NCBI RefSeq assembly: GCF_000600295.1
Contig: NZ_JEMG01000001.1
Span: 1,741,165-1,805,164, forward strand
Length of the DNA: 64,000 bases
Source of the DNA: Hylemonella gracilis str. Niagara R
Lineage (GTDB): Bacteria > Pseudomonadota > Gammaproteobacteria > Burkholderiales > Burkholderiaceae_C
Direction of reading: 5' to 3'
Shown here: in pieces, positions 43,859 through 53,403 of the stretch
Layout: every line of letters starts with the position of its first letter
Position numbering within the stretch: the first letter of the stretch is position 1
Position numbers and translations under genes: made by a program
The notes under the pieces: model-generated
The model's database searches: none
What the model was told of the DNA's origin: nothing
What the model saw: only the letters and a program-made list of their open reading frames with translations

Positions 43859-44200
43859 ATGAGCGACATCATCGAGCAACTTCAGTGGCATGACGTCGGC
43901 GAGCCCGAGGACTTTCCCGACGGCGCGGTCTGGCCCGTGGTGGCCGCTGGCATGCCGATTGCAGTGTTCCGGGAGGGTGACGCGCTGCATGCGCTGCACG
44001 ATCTGTGCACGCATGGCGCGGCCAAGCTCTCGGACGGCTACATCGAAAACGGCTGCGTCGAATGCCCGCTGCACCAGGGCCTGTTCGACATCGCCACGGG
44101 CCTGCCCTGTGGCGGTCCGGTGACAGAAGCCGTGCGGAGTTTCCCGATCCGTGTCGTCATGAAGGACGGGGCAGGTCGGGTGGAGGTCGGAATCGGTTAA
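43859..44200 (+). CDS. Rieske ferredoxin of the ring-hydroxylating oxygenase
   Basis: A 113-residue Rieske [2Fe-2S] ferredoxin with the ligands CTHG and CPLHQG. It passes electrons to the oxygenase; a separate ferredoxin is the arrangement in AndA-type anthranilate dioxygenase and salicylate 5-hydroxylase, unlike the two-component TphA system. The flavin reductase partner is missing here and must be encoded elsewhere if the system works. Confidence 0.93.
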   Translation: MSDIIEQLQWHDVGEPEDFPDGAVWPVVAAGMPIAVFREGDALHALHDLCTHGAAKLSDGYIENGCVECPLHQGLFDIATGLPCGGPVTEAVRSFPIRVVMKDGAGRVEVGIG

Positions 44201-44272
44201 AACTCCGAGCTTTGTCAATTCTTTTTCAGTCTCGGGTCGGGTTTCCTTTGATTTTTCCTACATGGAGCACGC

Positions 44273-45445
44273 ATGAAATCTTCTTTCTTCCCCACCGCTC
44301 TGGCCGCCTTGGCCCTGAGCTTTGGCCTGAACGCGCAGGCCGCTGACCCGGTCAAGGTCGGTCTGGCGCTGGACCTGTCCGGTCCCTTCGCGGTCGGTGG
44401 CGCCGAGGCCCGCGACGCGATCAATTTGGCCATCAAGCTGCTGGACAACAAGCTCGGCGGTTACCCGGCGGAATTCATCCAGGCCGACACGGCCGGCAGC
44501 CCCGACCAGGCGCGGCAGATCGCGCAGCGCTTCGTGCAGCGCGACAAGATCGATTTCTTCACCGGCCCCGTGCCGTCCAACATCGCGCTGGCTGTCGGCC
44601 CCGTGCTGTTCGGTGCTCAGGTGCCCTACATCAGCAGCAACCCCGGCCCCAGCCAGTACGCGGGCGAGCAGTGCAATCCGTATTTCTTCGGCCTGAGCTA
44701 CCAGAACGACACCTGGGACGAAGCCGCGGGCCAGTGGGCCAGCGACCAGAAGGTCAAGAGCGCCTTCCTGATCGCGCCCAACTACCCGGCGGGCCGTGAC
44801 CACCTGGGTGGCTTCAAGCGCACCTACAAGGGCGAGATCGTCGCCGAGGTCTACGGCAAGGTCGGCCAGCTGGACTACGCGGCTGAGCTGGCACAGATCC
44901 GCGCCGCCAAGCCCGCCGCGGTGTTCTTTTTCCTGCCCGGCGCCATGGGCATCAACTTCATCAAGCAGTTCGTCGCCGCCGGCCTGTCCAAGGACGTGCG
45001 CCTGATCACGGGCCCCGCCTCGGCGGAGGAAGACACCATTGCCGCCGTGGGCGAACCCATCCTGGGCCTGTACTCCACCTCGCCCTGGTCGCATGACCTG
45101 CCCAACGCGGCCAACCAGAAGTTCGTGAGCGAGTTCCGCAAGGCCTACGGCCGTTACCCGACCTTCTACGCAGCGCACGCCTACGAAGCCATCATGGCCA
45201 TCGACGCGGCCGTCAAGGACGTCAAGGGCAAGGTCGGCGACAAGGACGCGGTGCTCAAGGCGCTCAAGGCCGCGAATTTCGCTTCCATCAAGGGCAGCTT
45301 CAAATACGGCAACAACCAGTTCCCCATCCAGGACTACTACCTGCGCGTGATCGAGAAGAACAAGGACGGTGTGCTGACCAACAAGACGCTCTCCACGCCG
45401 CTGAAGGCTTACCGCGACGCCTATTACACGCGATGCAAGATGTGA
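44273..45445 (+). CDS. ABC substrate-binding protein linked to the oxygenase
   Basis: Periplasmic type I binding protein of 390 residues. Signal peptide with cleavage after AQA (about 23), then VKVGLALDLSGPFAVGG. It resembles binding proteins of aromatic-acid uptake systems in Comamonadaceae. Seventy-two bases after the ferredoxin stop, and followed by two permeases and two ATPases, so the system probably imports the oxygenase substrate. Confidence 0.92.
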   Translation: MKSSFFPTALAALALSFGLNAQAADPVKVGLALDLSGPFAVGGAEARDAINLAIKLLDNKLGGYPAEFIQADTAGSPDQARQIAQRFVQRDKIDFFTGPVPSNIALAVGPVLFGAQVPYISSNPGPSQYAGEQCNPYFFGLSYQNDTWDEAAGQWASDQKVKSAFLIAPNYPAGRDHLGGFKRTYKGEIVAEVYGKVGQLDYAAELAQIRAAKPAAVFFFLPGAMGINFIKQFVAAGLSKDVRLITGPASAEEDTIAAVGEPILGLYSTSPWSHDLPNAANQKFVSEFRKAYGRYPTFYAAHAYEAIMAIDAAVKDVKGKVGDKDAVLKALKAANFASIKGSFKYGNNQFPIQDYYLRVIEKNKDGVLTNKTLSTPLKAYRDAYYTRCKM

Positions 45446-45449
45446 AGAA

Positions 45450-45531
45450 CGGCTCGCCCCCGAAGCGCCTTCGGCGCCTTCCCCTCAAGGGGGCGCACCC
45501 GGCGGAACGGCGAAGCCGGTTCCGCGGGTGC
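45450..45531. repeat. Compound hairpin element between binding protein and permease genes
   Basis: The gap holds several nested inverted repeats: outer CGCCCCC...GGGGGCG (45455-45461 with 45489-45495), inner CCCCT-CA-AGGGG (45481-45492), AAGCGCC/GGCGCCTT, and a strong stem CACCCGGCGGAAC with GTTCCGCGGGTG (45496-45530). This resembles repeated hairpin elements in Comamonadaceae intergenic spaces and is placed where a partial terminator would lower permease expression. Confidence 0.6.
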
Positions 45532-45569
45532 CCTGAGCTGTGGTGAGTGGCGCGCAGACCTTGTTGACA

Positions 45570-46490
45570 ATGACACCCATACTTTTTGTCGAACAGATCC
45601 TCAACGGCCTGGGCTACGGTTTCATGCTCTTCCTGCTGGCGGCGGGCCTGACGCTGGTCTTCGGCATCATGGACGTGATGAACCTGGCCCACGGCTCGCT
45701 CTTCATGGGCGGGGCTTATGTGGCGGCCCAGGTGCACACCAGCAGCGGCTCCTTCCTGGCTGGCCTGCTGGTGGCGCTGGCCGTGGTGCTGCTGGTCGCC
45801 CTGGTGCTGGAAGCGCTGCTGGTGCGCCACCTCTACGGGCGTGACCACCTGGCCCAGGTGCTGGCCACCTTCGGCATCATCCTGGTGGCCGACGACGTGG
45901 TGAAGATGATCTGGGGGCCTGCGCCTTTGATGGCGTCCGCGCCAGCGGCCTTGGCCGAGCCCATCGAAGTCCTGCCCGGTCTGCCGTACCCGTCCTACCG
46001 TTTGCTCATCCTCGTTGTGGGCCTGCTGGTGGCACTGGGCCTGTACCTGCTGGTCAACCACACCCGCGTGGGCATGTTGGTGCGCGCGGGCGCCTCCAAC
46101 CGTGCCATGGCCGAGTTCATGGGCGTGCGCGTGGGGCGCGTGTTCTCGGGCGTGTTCCTGCTGGGCGCGGCCCTGGCCGCGCTGGCTGGCGCGTTGATGG
46201 GGCCGATCACGGCGGTGCAGGTGGGCATGGGTGAGGAGATCCTGATTCCCGCCCTGGTGGTGCTGGTGATCGGCGGCATCGGCTCGGTGCGCGGGGCCTT
46301 CATCGCGGCCCTGCTGGTGGGCCTGGTGGACACCTGCGGCCGTGCCTTCGTGCCCATGGCGCTGCGCGCCGTGCTGCCGCCCGCGGCCGTGTCCGACGTC
46401 GCGCCGCTGATTGCGGGGCTGGCCATGTATGCCTTGATGGCGACCGTGCTCGCCTTCAAGCCCGCAGGTCTGTTTCCCGCGCGAGGTTGA
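45570..46490 (+). CDS. Second branched-chain-type ABC permease (LivH-like)
   Basis: Permease of 306 residues, about eight membrane helices. It has the LivH start LNGLGYGFMLFLLAAGLTLVFG and the C-terminal loop IGGIGSVRGAFIAALLVGL. The ATG at 45570 is preferred over a GTG 30 bases earlier. One base separates its stop from the next permease ATG. Confidence 0.92.
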   Translation: MTPILFVEQILNGLGYGFMLFLLAAGLTLVFGIMDVMNLAHGSLFMGGAYVAAQVHTSSGSFLAGLLVALAVVLLVALVLEALLVRHLYGRDHLAQVLATFGIILVADDVVKMIWGPAPLMASAPAALAEPIEVLPGLPYPSYRLLILVVGLLVALGLYLLVNHTRVGMLVRAGASNRAMAEFMGVRVGRVFSGVFLLGAALAALAGALMGPITAVQVGMGEEILIPALVVLVIGGIGSVRGAFIAALLVGLVDTCGRAFVPMALRAVLPPAAVSDVAPLIAGLAMYALMATVLAFKPAGLFPARG

Positions 46491-46491
46491 A

Positions 46492-47469
46492 ATGAAGCTG
46501 GCTCGTTGGCTACCCTGGGTGGCGCTGTTGTTGCTGGCGGCGTTTCCGCTGGTCGCGCCCTCGCTGGGCCTGGATTTTTACGTGGGTTTCGTGCGGCGCG
46601 TGCTGGTCTTCGCGCTGGCCGCGGCGGGGCTGAACTTCATCCTGGGTTATGGCGGCCTGGCCGCGCTGGGCCACTGCGGCTTTTTGGGCGTGGGCGCCTA
46701 CACGCTGGTCGCGCTGGCGGATGCCGGTGTCCACAGCGCCTGGCTGCTGTGGCCCGCGGCCTTGCTCGTGGCGGCGCTGGTCGCGGCGCTGATCGGTCTG
46801 GTGGCCCTGCGCACGCGCGGCGTGTACTTCATCATGATCACGCTGGCCTTCGCGCAGATGCTCTACTACATCGCGGTGTCGCTGCGTCCTTACGGCGGGG
46901 ACGATGGCTACAACCTCATGAGGCCAACGTCCTTGGGCCTGGGTCTGAGCACCCTGGATGACGGTGTTTTCTACTGGGTGGTGCTGGCCCTGTTCGCGGG
47001 TGCCATGGCGCTGTTCAACCGGACCACGCGTTCGCGCTTCGGACATGCGCTCATGGGCGTGCGCGACAACGAGACCCGCATGCGGGCGCTGGGTTTTCCG
47101 GTGGGACGCATCCAGTTGGCTGCCTTCGCCATCGCCGGCGGCGTGGCGGGCCTGGCCGGTGCCATGCTCGTCTCACACAACAACTTTGCCAGCCCGTCCA
47201 TGATGCACTGGACCCAATCGGCCACGCTGTTGGTGATGGTGGTCATCGGCGGCGTCGGGCAGCGCTGGGGCGGCCCGGTGGGTGCGGCAGTCTGGATCGG
47301 GCTCGAGGAGATCGTCAAGGCCTATACCGACTACTGGCATCTGCCCCTGGGCGTGCTGCTCATCGCCATCGTCTTTCTCGCGCCGCGTGGCATCGCGGGC
47401 TTGCTGGAGGGCAGTTCGCGCAAGATGCCCGCTGCGGCTGGCGTGAGAGCCGGGGAGGGGGCGGCATGA
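46492..47469 (+). CDS. Second branched-chain-type ABC permease (LivM-like)
   Basis: Permease of 325 residues with LivM features LNFILGYGGLAALGHCGFLGVGAYT and the ATPase-contact loop GVRDNETRMRALGFPVG. Its stop overlaps the next ATPase ATG by four bases. Together with the upstream permease forms the channel of the oxygenase-linked transporter. Confidence 0.92.
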   Translation: MKLARWLPWVALLLLAAFPLVAPSLGLDFYVGFVRRVLVFALAAAGLNFILGYGGLAALGHCGFLGVGAYTLVALADAGVHSAWLLWPAALLVAALVAALIGLVALRTRGVYFIMITLAFAQMLYYIAVSLRPYGGDDGYNLMRPTSLGLGLSTLDDGVFYWVVLALFAGAMALFNRTTRSRFGHALMGVRDNETRMRALGFPVGRIQLAAFAIAGGVAGLAGAMLVSHNNFASPSMMHWTQSATLLVMVVIGGVGQRWGGPVGAAVWIGLEEIVKAYTDYWHLPLGVLLIAIVFLAPRGIAGLLEGSSRKMPAAAGVRAGEGAA

Positions 47470-48268
47470 GCACGACGTCCGGCACAACCGCCCTGTTCCA
47501 CGTTCAGGGCCTGGTCAAGAACTTTGGCGCGCTGCGCGCCACGGACGATGTCTCCCTGGCCGTGAACGCCGGTGAGATCCACGCCCTGATCGGCCCCAAT
47601 GGCGCGGGCAAGTCCACCCTGGTCAACCTGATCTCTGGCCTGCATGCGCCGGACGTGGGCCGCATCACGCTCGACGGCGTGGACCTCACGCCCCTGCCCA
47701 TGCATGCGCGGGTGCGCGCCGGGCTGTCGCGCTGTTTCCAGATCACCAGCATCTTTTCTAAGATCACGGTGCTGGACAACCTGCTGCTGGCCGTGCAGTC
47801 CTCGGGCGGGCGGCATCCGGGCGGGCGGGTGCGAGGTCTGTCGCGCGTGCTGCGTAATCTGCTGGGCGACCGTGCGAGGGACGACACCCTGCGCGCACAG
47901 GCCGTGCAACTGGCCGAGCGCGTGGGCCTGGGCGCCGCGCTGGATCGCGTGGCCGGTGCCTTGCCGCACGGTGCGCAGCGCCAGCTCGACGTGGCGCTCG
48001 CTCTGGCCTCGCGGCCCAAGCTGCTGCTGCTCGACGAACCGATGGCCGGCATGGGGCCGGAAGACAGCGAACGCATGACGGTGTTGATCCAGACACTCAA
48101 GCGGGACATGGCCATCCTGCTGATCGAGCACGACATGAAGGCAGTGTTCGCGCTGGCCGACCGCATCTCGGTGCTGGTCTACGGCAAGGTACTGACCTCG
48201 GGCAGCGTGGACGACATCCGCGGCAACCCGCAGGTGCAGGCGGTCTATCTGGGCACGGAGGACGTGGC

Positions 48269-48272
<4 letters not shown>
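47466..48272 (+). CDS. Second branched-chain-type ABC ATPase (LivG-like)
   Basis: ATPase of 268 residues: Walker A GPNGAGKST, a divergent signature LPHGAQRQLDVALAL in place of LSGGQ, Walker B LLLLDEP and switch His LIEHDMKAVF. The stop overlaps the following ATPase ATG by four bases. Confidence 0.93.
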
Positions 48273-49039
<767 letters not shown>

Positions 49040-49086
49040 CGCGCGCGCCTGGATGACGCGCAAGGCCTTCCTGCGGGGAGGCGGGG

Positions 49087-49320
49087 TCAGTGCACGGCGG
49101 TTTCGCGCAGTAGCAGGCCGCTCAGTCGGTTGGCGATGGGCCAGATCAGCGTGGTCATGACAAAGGCGATCGGCCAGGCGCAGACGAATTGCCGGGCCCA
49201 AAGGCTGAGCCACAGCGCGCCTGGCCCAAGCGCGATCAGGGACATGATGCCCGACATCGCCGCGGCCATCATGCCGGTCATCAGCACTTGGGTGAGCAGA
49301 ATGCGTTTCTTCTTGATCAT
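49087..49320 (-). CDS. DUF2798 membrane protein
   Basis: A 77-residue protein with two membrane helices (about 10-30 and 43-63) and the DUF2798 end FVMTTLIWPIANRLSGLLL. TGGAGA precedes the ATG at 49320. Divergent from a MarR-family gene across an AT-rich palindrome; often a target of such regulators. Function unknown. Confidence 0.85.
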   Translation of the reverse strand: MIKKKRILLTQVLMTGMMAAAMSGIMSLIALGPGALWLSLWARQFVCAWPIAFVMTTLIWPIANRLSGLLLRETAVH

Positions 49321-49378
49321 CGGTTTCTCCAAAAGTTGGATCACGCACACCGCAGCTGCAAATGAAGTCACGGGCGCG

Positions 49379-49397
49379 ATTTATATTATATATAAAT
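49379..49397. promoter_or_regulatory. AT-rich palindrome, candidate MarR operator
   Basis: ATTTATATTATATATAAAT is a perfect inverted repeat with 8-base arms and a 3-base centre, located between the divergent DUF2798 and MarR genes, 20 bases before the MarR ATG. It stands out sharply from the GC-rich background. Size and position fit a MarR operator overlapping the promoter of both genes. Confidence 0.6.
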
Positions 49398-49417
49398 AAT
49401 TATCAAAACATAATCAA

Positions 49418-49885
49418 ATGGGGCAACAGGACATGACCAGCAAGAAGAAGGCAATCAGTGACGAACAACTGGCCAGTCTGGCCGATGCCGTGCTGGAGCT
49501 GGCGCGCAAGCTGGACATCCGTCATCCCGAATTGCACGGCCTGCCTCCCTTGACAGGCACGGAGGTCGCCGTGATTCGAGATGTGCATGCCCGCCCGCAT
49601 GCCACCCCTAGCCAGATTGCCGACGCAACGGGCCTGCAGCGCAGCAACGTCAGCACGGCCTTGCGTGCCTTGGAAGCGCGGGGTCTGGTCCAGCGCGAGG
49701 CGGCCGAGGGCAATGCACGCAACGTCGAAGTCGTGCCGACCGACTTGGCGGTTGAAGGCATCCGCCGCATCAAGGCTTATTGGAGTCAGCGTTTGCGGCA
49801 GGCCGAGGAGTCGGACTTGGCAGCTGCCTTGGCGGCACTCGAGACGTTGGCGCGGATCGCCGACGCGATCGACGTTGAATCTTGA
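49418..49885 (+). CDS. MarR-family transcriptional regulator
   Basis: A 155-residue regulator with a winged helix-turn-helix (about 55-115; SQIADATGLQRSNVSTALRALEARGLVQREA). The ATG at 49418 is the family-like start, with another ATG 15 bases later. Divergent from the DUF2798 gene, which it probably represses. A membrane or phenolic stress ligand is common in this family but not shown here. Confidence 0.92.
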   Translation: MGQQDMTSKKKAISDEQLASLADAVLELARKLDIRHPELHGLPPLTGTEVAVIRDVHARPHATPSQIADATGLQRSNVSTALRALEARGLVQREAAEGNARNVEVVPTDLAVEGIRRIKAYWSQRLRQAEESDLAAALAALETLARIADAIDVES

Positions 49886-49936
49886 GTGCTTGGGCGCTGA
49901 TCGGGTCACTTAATCCCATGCGCCATCACACTGAAC

Positions 49937-50464
49937 TCAAGGGTTCAACCACTTCTGCATGAACAGCGCCTGTCCCGCCGCAGGGTCCAACTGGTACTGC
50001 GCGAAACCGAAGCGCTGGTAGCTGGCCTGCGCGGTGGCATTGCCCGAGAGCACTTCCAGCGTGAGCTTGCAGCAGCCCAATTGCCGGGCGTGTTGTTCAA
50101 CGGCGGCCAGCAGGGCCTGGCCGACACCACGCCCTCGGTGCGCCGGGTGCACGGCCATGTCATGGATGTTGAGCAGGGGGAGTGACTTGAAGGTCGAGAA
50201 ACCCAGGAAGCAGTTCGCCAAGCCCACGGCGGTTTCCCCCTCCTGATCGGGCCCGGTCCCTGTCCAGGCAATGAAGCTGACTGCCCCCGGCTGCGCGGCC
50301 AGGTCGCCGGGCAGGCGTTGTTTCACGTCCTCAGGCAAAGGGACACCGCCGCCCATGGGGTCGCTTGCGTACATGTCGAGCAGCGTGACCAGCGCGGCGG
50401 CATCGCGCGCGTCGCGGTAATCAACCGGGCGGACGAACACGGCGGTGGGGTTGGCTTCTTTCAT
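49937..50464 (-). CDS. GNAT-family N-acetyltransferase
   Basis: A 175-residue acetyltransferase. Acetyl-CoA motif A is clear (MAVHPAHRGRGVGQALLAAV), followed by the family's LTLEVLSGNATAQASYQRFGF. The ATG at 50464 overlaps the stop of the upstream MFS gene by four bases, so the two are co-transcribed. Substrate unknown. Confidence 0.92.
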   Translation of the reverse strand: MKEANPTAVFVRPVDYRDARDAAALVTLLDMYASDPMGGGVPLPEDVKQRLPGDLAAQPGAVSFIAWTGTGPDQEGETAVGLANCFLGFSTFKSLPLLNIHDMAVHPAHRGRGVGQALLAAVEQHARQLGCCKLTLEVLSGNATAQASYQRFGFAQYQLDPAAGQALFMQKWLNP

Positions 50465-52023
50465 GGATTTGTCGTGGGTGATGAAGGTGTTGCGGCACGC
50501 GGCGGCTGGCGCAGCAGGCTGGCCGTGCCCGAGGCCAGCGCGAACACCGCGGCCAGGCCCAGTGCCAGGGTGAAGCCGAAGGCTGTGTCGGAGGAGGCCA
50601 CTCCGCCGCCTGGGGTGGACAGTGGATAGAAGCTGAACACGGTGGCCAGCACCACGGCGCCCAGGGTCTGGCCGGTCAGGCGCGCCGTGCCCAGCATGCC
50701 ACCCGCCGCCCCGGCGCGCTGTGCGGGCGCGGTGGTCAGGATGATGTGGTTGTTGGGTGACTGAAAGATGCCGAAGCCCGCGCCGCACAGCAGTAGCCAG
50801 GCCACCACCATGGTGTCGCTGGCGTGGGGTGGCAGCAGGGCGAGCAGGGTCAGGCCGGTGGCCAGCAGGCTCATGCCGGCCGCACCCAGCCAGGCGCCTG
50901 GCACCTTGCCGATCACGCGGCCCACCAGGGGCGCGGCCACCACGATGGCCAGGGGCCAGGCGGTGAGCAGGGCGCCGGCCTGCAGTGGGGTGCGGCCTTG
51001 CACTTCCAGCAGCAGGAAGGGCAGGCCGGCGAAGGCGATCATCTGCGCGCAGAAGGCGCCGACCGAAGCGCACATGGACAAGGCGAACACCGGCATGCGC
51101 AGCAGGTCCAGCGGTAGCAGCGGGCGGGTCATGCGGCGTTGCCGCTGCACGTACCAGACACCCAGCAGCAAGCCAGCCAGCAGTTGGAGCGCGGGCAGCA
51201 GCAGGCCTTGCGCGCTGTAGCCCACGCCACTGTTGTGGCTCATGCCCGGCGCGGCGTCCAGGTGTGTGCCCAGCCCGTCCGCGCCCAGGAAGACCAGCGA
51301 AAAGACCAGCACGTTCAGCGCCGCGTCCAGCAAGGTCCATTCCGTGCGGTGCGTGGCCGGTGGGCTGTGCGGTAGCGAACGCCACCCCAGCCAAAGCGTG
51401 AGCAGGCCCAGCGGGATGTTGACCAGGAAGAGCCAGTGCCAGGTGGCAAAGGAGAGAATGGCCGCGGCGACGGTCGGCCCGGCCACCGTGGAGGCCGCGA
51501 CCACCATGGAGTTGATGGCCAGGCCCCGGCCCAGCAGGCGGCGCGGGTAGATCAGGCGCATCAGCGCAGCGGTGACGCTCATGATGCCCGCCGCTCCCAC
51601 ACCCTGCAGCGCGCGCGCCGCCGCCAGCTGAGGCAGGGTTTGTGCGAGACCGCAGGCCAGCGAGGCCAGGGTGAAGATGGCCATGCCAAACAAGTAGACG
51701 CGGTGGTGGCCCAGGCGGTCTCCCAGATTGGCCAGGGGCAGCAGCAGGCCCAGGGTGGCGAGCTGGTAGGCGTTGAGGATCCAGATGGAGCCGGCGGCGC
51801 TGGCGTTCAGGTCGCGCATGATGGGCGGCAGCGCCAGGTTGACCACGGACGCATCCAGCACCGAGACCACCAGGCCCAGTACGATCACGGCCAGGGCCTG
51901 CAGGCGTTGCTTGAAGGGCAAACCGTCGGGAAGACCGTCGCCAGTCGCGGGACCAGCCGGGGCTGTCTGTTGCGCTTGGTCACCGATGTGTGCATCGGCT
52001 TGACCGGGGGAGGGGGCCGTCAT
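50461..52023 (-). CDS. DHA2-type MFS multidrug efflux transporter
   Basis: A 520-residue transporter with 14 predicted membrane helices. It has the N-terminal motif VLDASVVNLALPPIM, LANLGDRLGHHRVYLFG and LQGVGAAGIMSVTAALM typical of EmrB/QacA-like pumps. The ATG at 52023 is chosen; upstream frame continuation runs into a divergent gene. Coupled to the GNAT gene. Confidence 0.92.
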   Translation of the reverse strand: MTAPSPGQADAHIGDQAQQTAPAGPATGDGLPDGLPFKQRLQALAVIVLGLVVSVLDASVVNLALPPIMRDLNASAAGSIWILNAYQLATLGLLLPLANLGDRLGHHRVYLFGMAIFTLASLACGLAQTLPQLAAARALQGVGAAGIMSVTAALMRLIYPRRLLGRGLAINSMVVAASTVAGPTVAAAILSFATWHWLFLVNIPLGLLTLWLGWRSLPHSPPATHRTEWTLLDAALNVLVFSLVFLGADGLGTHLDAAPGMSHNSGVGYSAQGLLLPALQLLAGLLLGVWYVQRQRRMTRPLLPLDLLRMPVFALSMCASVGAFCAQMIAFAGLPFLLLEVQGRTPLQAGALLTAWPLAIVVAAPLVGRVIGKVPGAWLGAAGMSLLATGLTLLALLPPHASDTMVVAWLLLCGAGFGIFQSPNNHIILTTAPAQRAGAAGGMLGTARLTGQTLGAVVLATVFSFYPLSTPGGGVASSDTAFGFTLALGLAAVFALASGTASLLRQPPRAATPSSPTTNP

Positions 52024-52095
52024 GGCTATGATTATCCCGTTCCGGGGCATCCGCCGTCCGGGTTCACCATCAAGCCCAGCGGCTGGAGTTAGGTA

Positions 52096-52782
52096 ATGAG
52101 CAGCACCCTGCAGATCGATTTTGTGTCCGACGTGGCCTGTCCCTGGTGCGCCATCGGCCTGGGCGGGCTGGAGCAGGCGCTGGACAAACTCGTGGGCCGA
52201 GTGGACGCGCAGGTCACCTTCCAGCCCTTTGAATTGAATCCGTCGATGGGGCCCGAAGGCCAGGACGTGGCCGAGCACCTGACGCAGAAATACGGCTCCA
52301 CCCCCGAACAGCAGGCCGAGATCCGTGAGCGCATCCGCGAACGCGGCGCTGCGGTGGGCTTTGCCTTTAAGCCTGAGGGCCGGGGGCGCATCTGGAACAC
52401 GTTTGACGCGCACCGCCTGCTGGCCTGGGCGGCGGACGCAGAGGCGGGCAACGGCCCGGACAAGCAGTGGGCGCTCAAGAAAGAGCTGTTGGCGGCATAT
52501 CACGGCCGGGCCGAGAACGTCTCCGATCCCGAGGTGCTGGTCCAGGCCGCGCAAGCGGCCGGTCTGGAAACGACGCGCGCGCGTGCCATCCTGAACAGCG
52601 AGGACTACGCCCTGGCCGTGCGCGAGAGTGAGCGCGAGTGGCAGCAGGCCGGCATCAGCGCCGTGCCCGCGGTGGTGGTCAATCGCCGCTACCTGATTTC
52701 CGGCGGGCAGCCGGCGGCGATGTACGAAGAGGCCCTGCAACGCATCGCGGCCGAAACGGCTGCCGAGTCGTCATCGACCTGA
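52096..52782 (+). CDS. FrnE-like DsbA-family oxidoreductase
   Basis: A 228-residue cytoplasmic thioredoxin-fold protein of the FrnE/DSBA group. Active site CPWC at about 14-17, cis-Pro segment ISAVPAVVVN and the FrnE phrase AYHGRAENVSD are present; there is no signal peptide. It may be a polyketide-type or stress-related disulfide enzyme; the family role is unsettled. Divergent from the MFS gene. Confidence 0.9.
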   Translation: MSSTLQIDFVSDVACPWCAIGLGGLEQALDKLVGRVDAQVTFQPFELNPSMGPEGQDVAEHLTQKYGSTPEQQAEIRERIRERGAAVGFAFKPEGRGRIWNTFDAHRLLAWAADAEAGNGPDKQWALKKELLAAYHGRAENVSDPEVLVQAAQAAGLETTRARAILNSEDYALAVRESEREWQQAGISAVPAVVVNRRYLISGGQPAAMYEEALQRIAAETAAESSST

Positions 52783-52853
52783 ACACCCGCTTCACCTTCA
52801 CCAGCCAGCCAACCGACCAATACCAATCCACAAAAAGACGATAACGAGGTTCT

Positions 52854-53402
52854 ATGGTTTCCTTCCTGGTTCGTTACATCCTGATCGTCGTCGCCTGCGT
52901 GGCCATGCTGGTGGGCATGCAGTTGCCCAATCTCGCCGACCAGTACGCCAAGCGTGTCGACGCCAGCCTGCGCGAGGTCACGCTCGCTTTCGAACCCTTC
53001 CAGCGCATCGCCAACCAGCACACAGGCGGTAGCATCGAGGCGCTGATCAAGCTGCATCGCGACAGCGCGATCGCGCCCTTTCAGGCCGAGGGCGAAGCCA
53101 TCGACCGCTTGAACAAGCGCCGCCTGCGCCTGCAAGCCCAGCACAAGGCCATGCAAGGGCCGCTGCACGAGCGCCTTTGGCACCTGGCCATGTTCGCCGA
53201 TCCGAATCTGCGCGAGCAGACCTTGCTGCAGTACACACCCACCGCGCCGCTGACCCAAGAGGCGCTGATGGCCGGCGGTGTGGTGGCGCTGACCGTGCTG
53301 CTGCTGCTGGAACTCGCGATGGTCTTGGGGCGATGGACGGCGGATCTGGTGGTGAGTCAGCTGAAGCAGCTTTGGGGGCGCAAGCCTGTGACGGGTGGCT
53401 AA
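52854..53402 (+). CDS. DUF2937 family membrane protein
   Basis: A 182-residue protein with an N-terminal membrane helix (about 5-22), a long helical middle (about 30-120, including QYAKRVDASLREVTLAF) and a C-terminal membrane helix (about 140-160), the layout of DUF2937. CGAGG precedes the ATG. Function unknown. It ends one base before the convergent DUF429-like gene. Confidence 0.85.
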   Translation: MVSFLVRYILIVVACVAMLVGMQLPNLADQYAKRVDASLREVTLAFEPFQRIANQHTGGSIEALIKLHRDSAIAPFQAEGEAIDRLNKRRLRLQAQHKAMQGPLHERLWHLAMFADPNLREQTLLQYTPTAPLTQEALMAGGVVALTVLLLLELAMVLGRWTADLVVSQLKQLWGRKPVTGG

Positions 53403-53403
53403 A

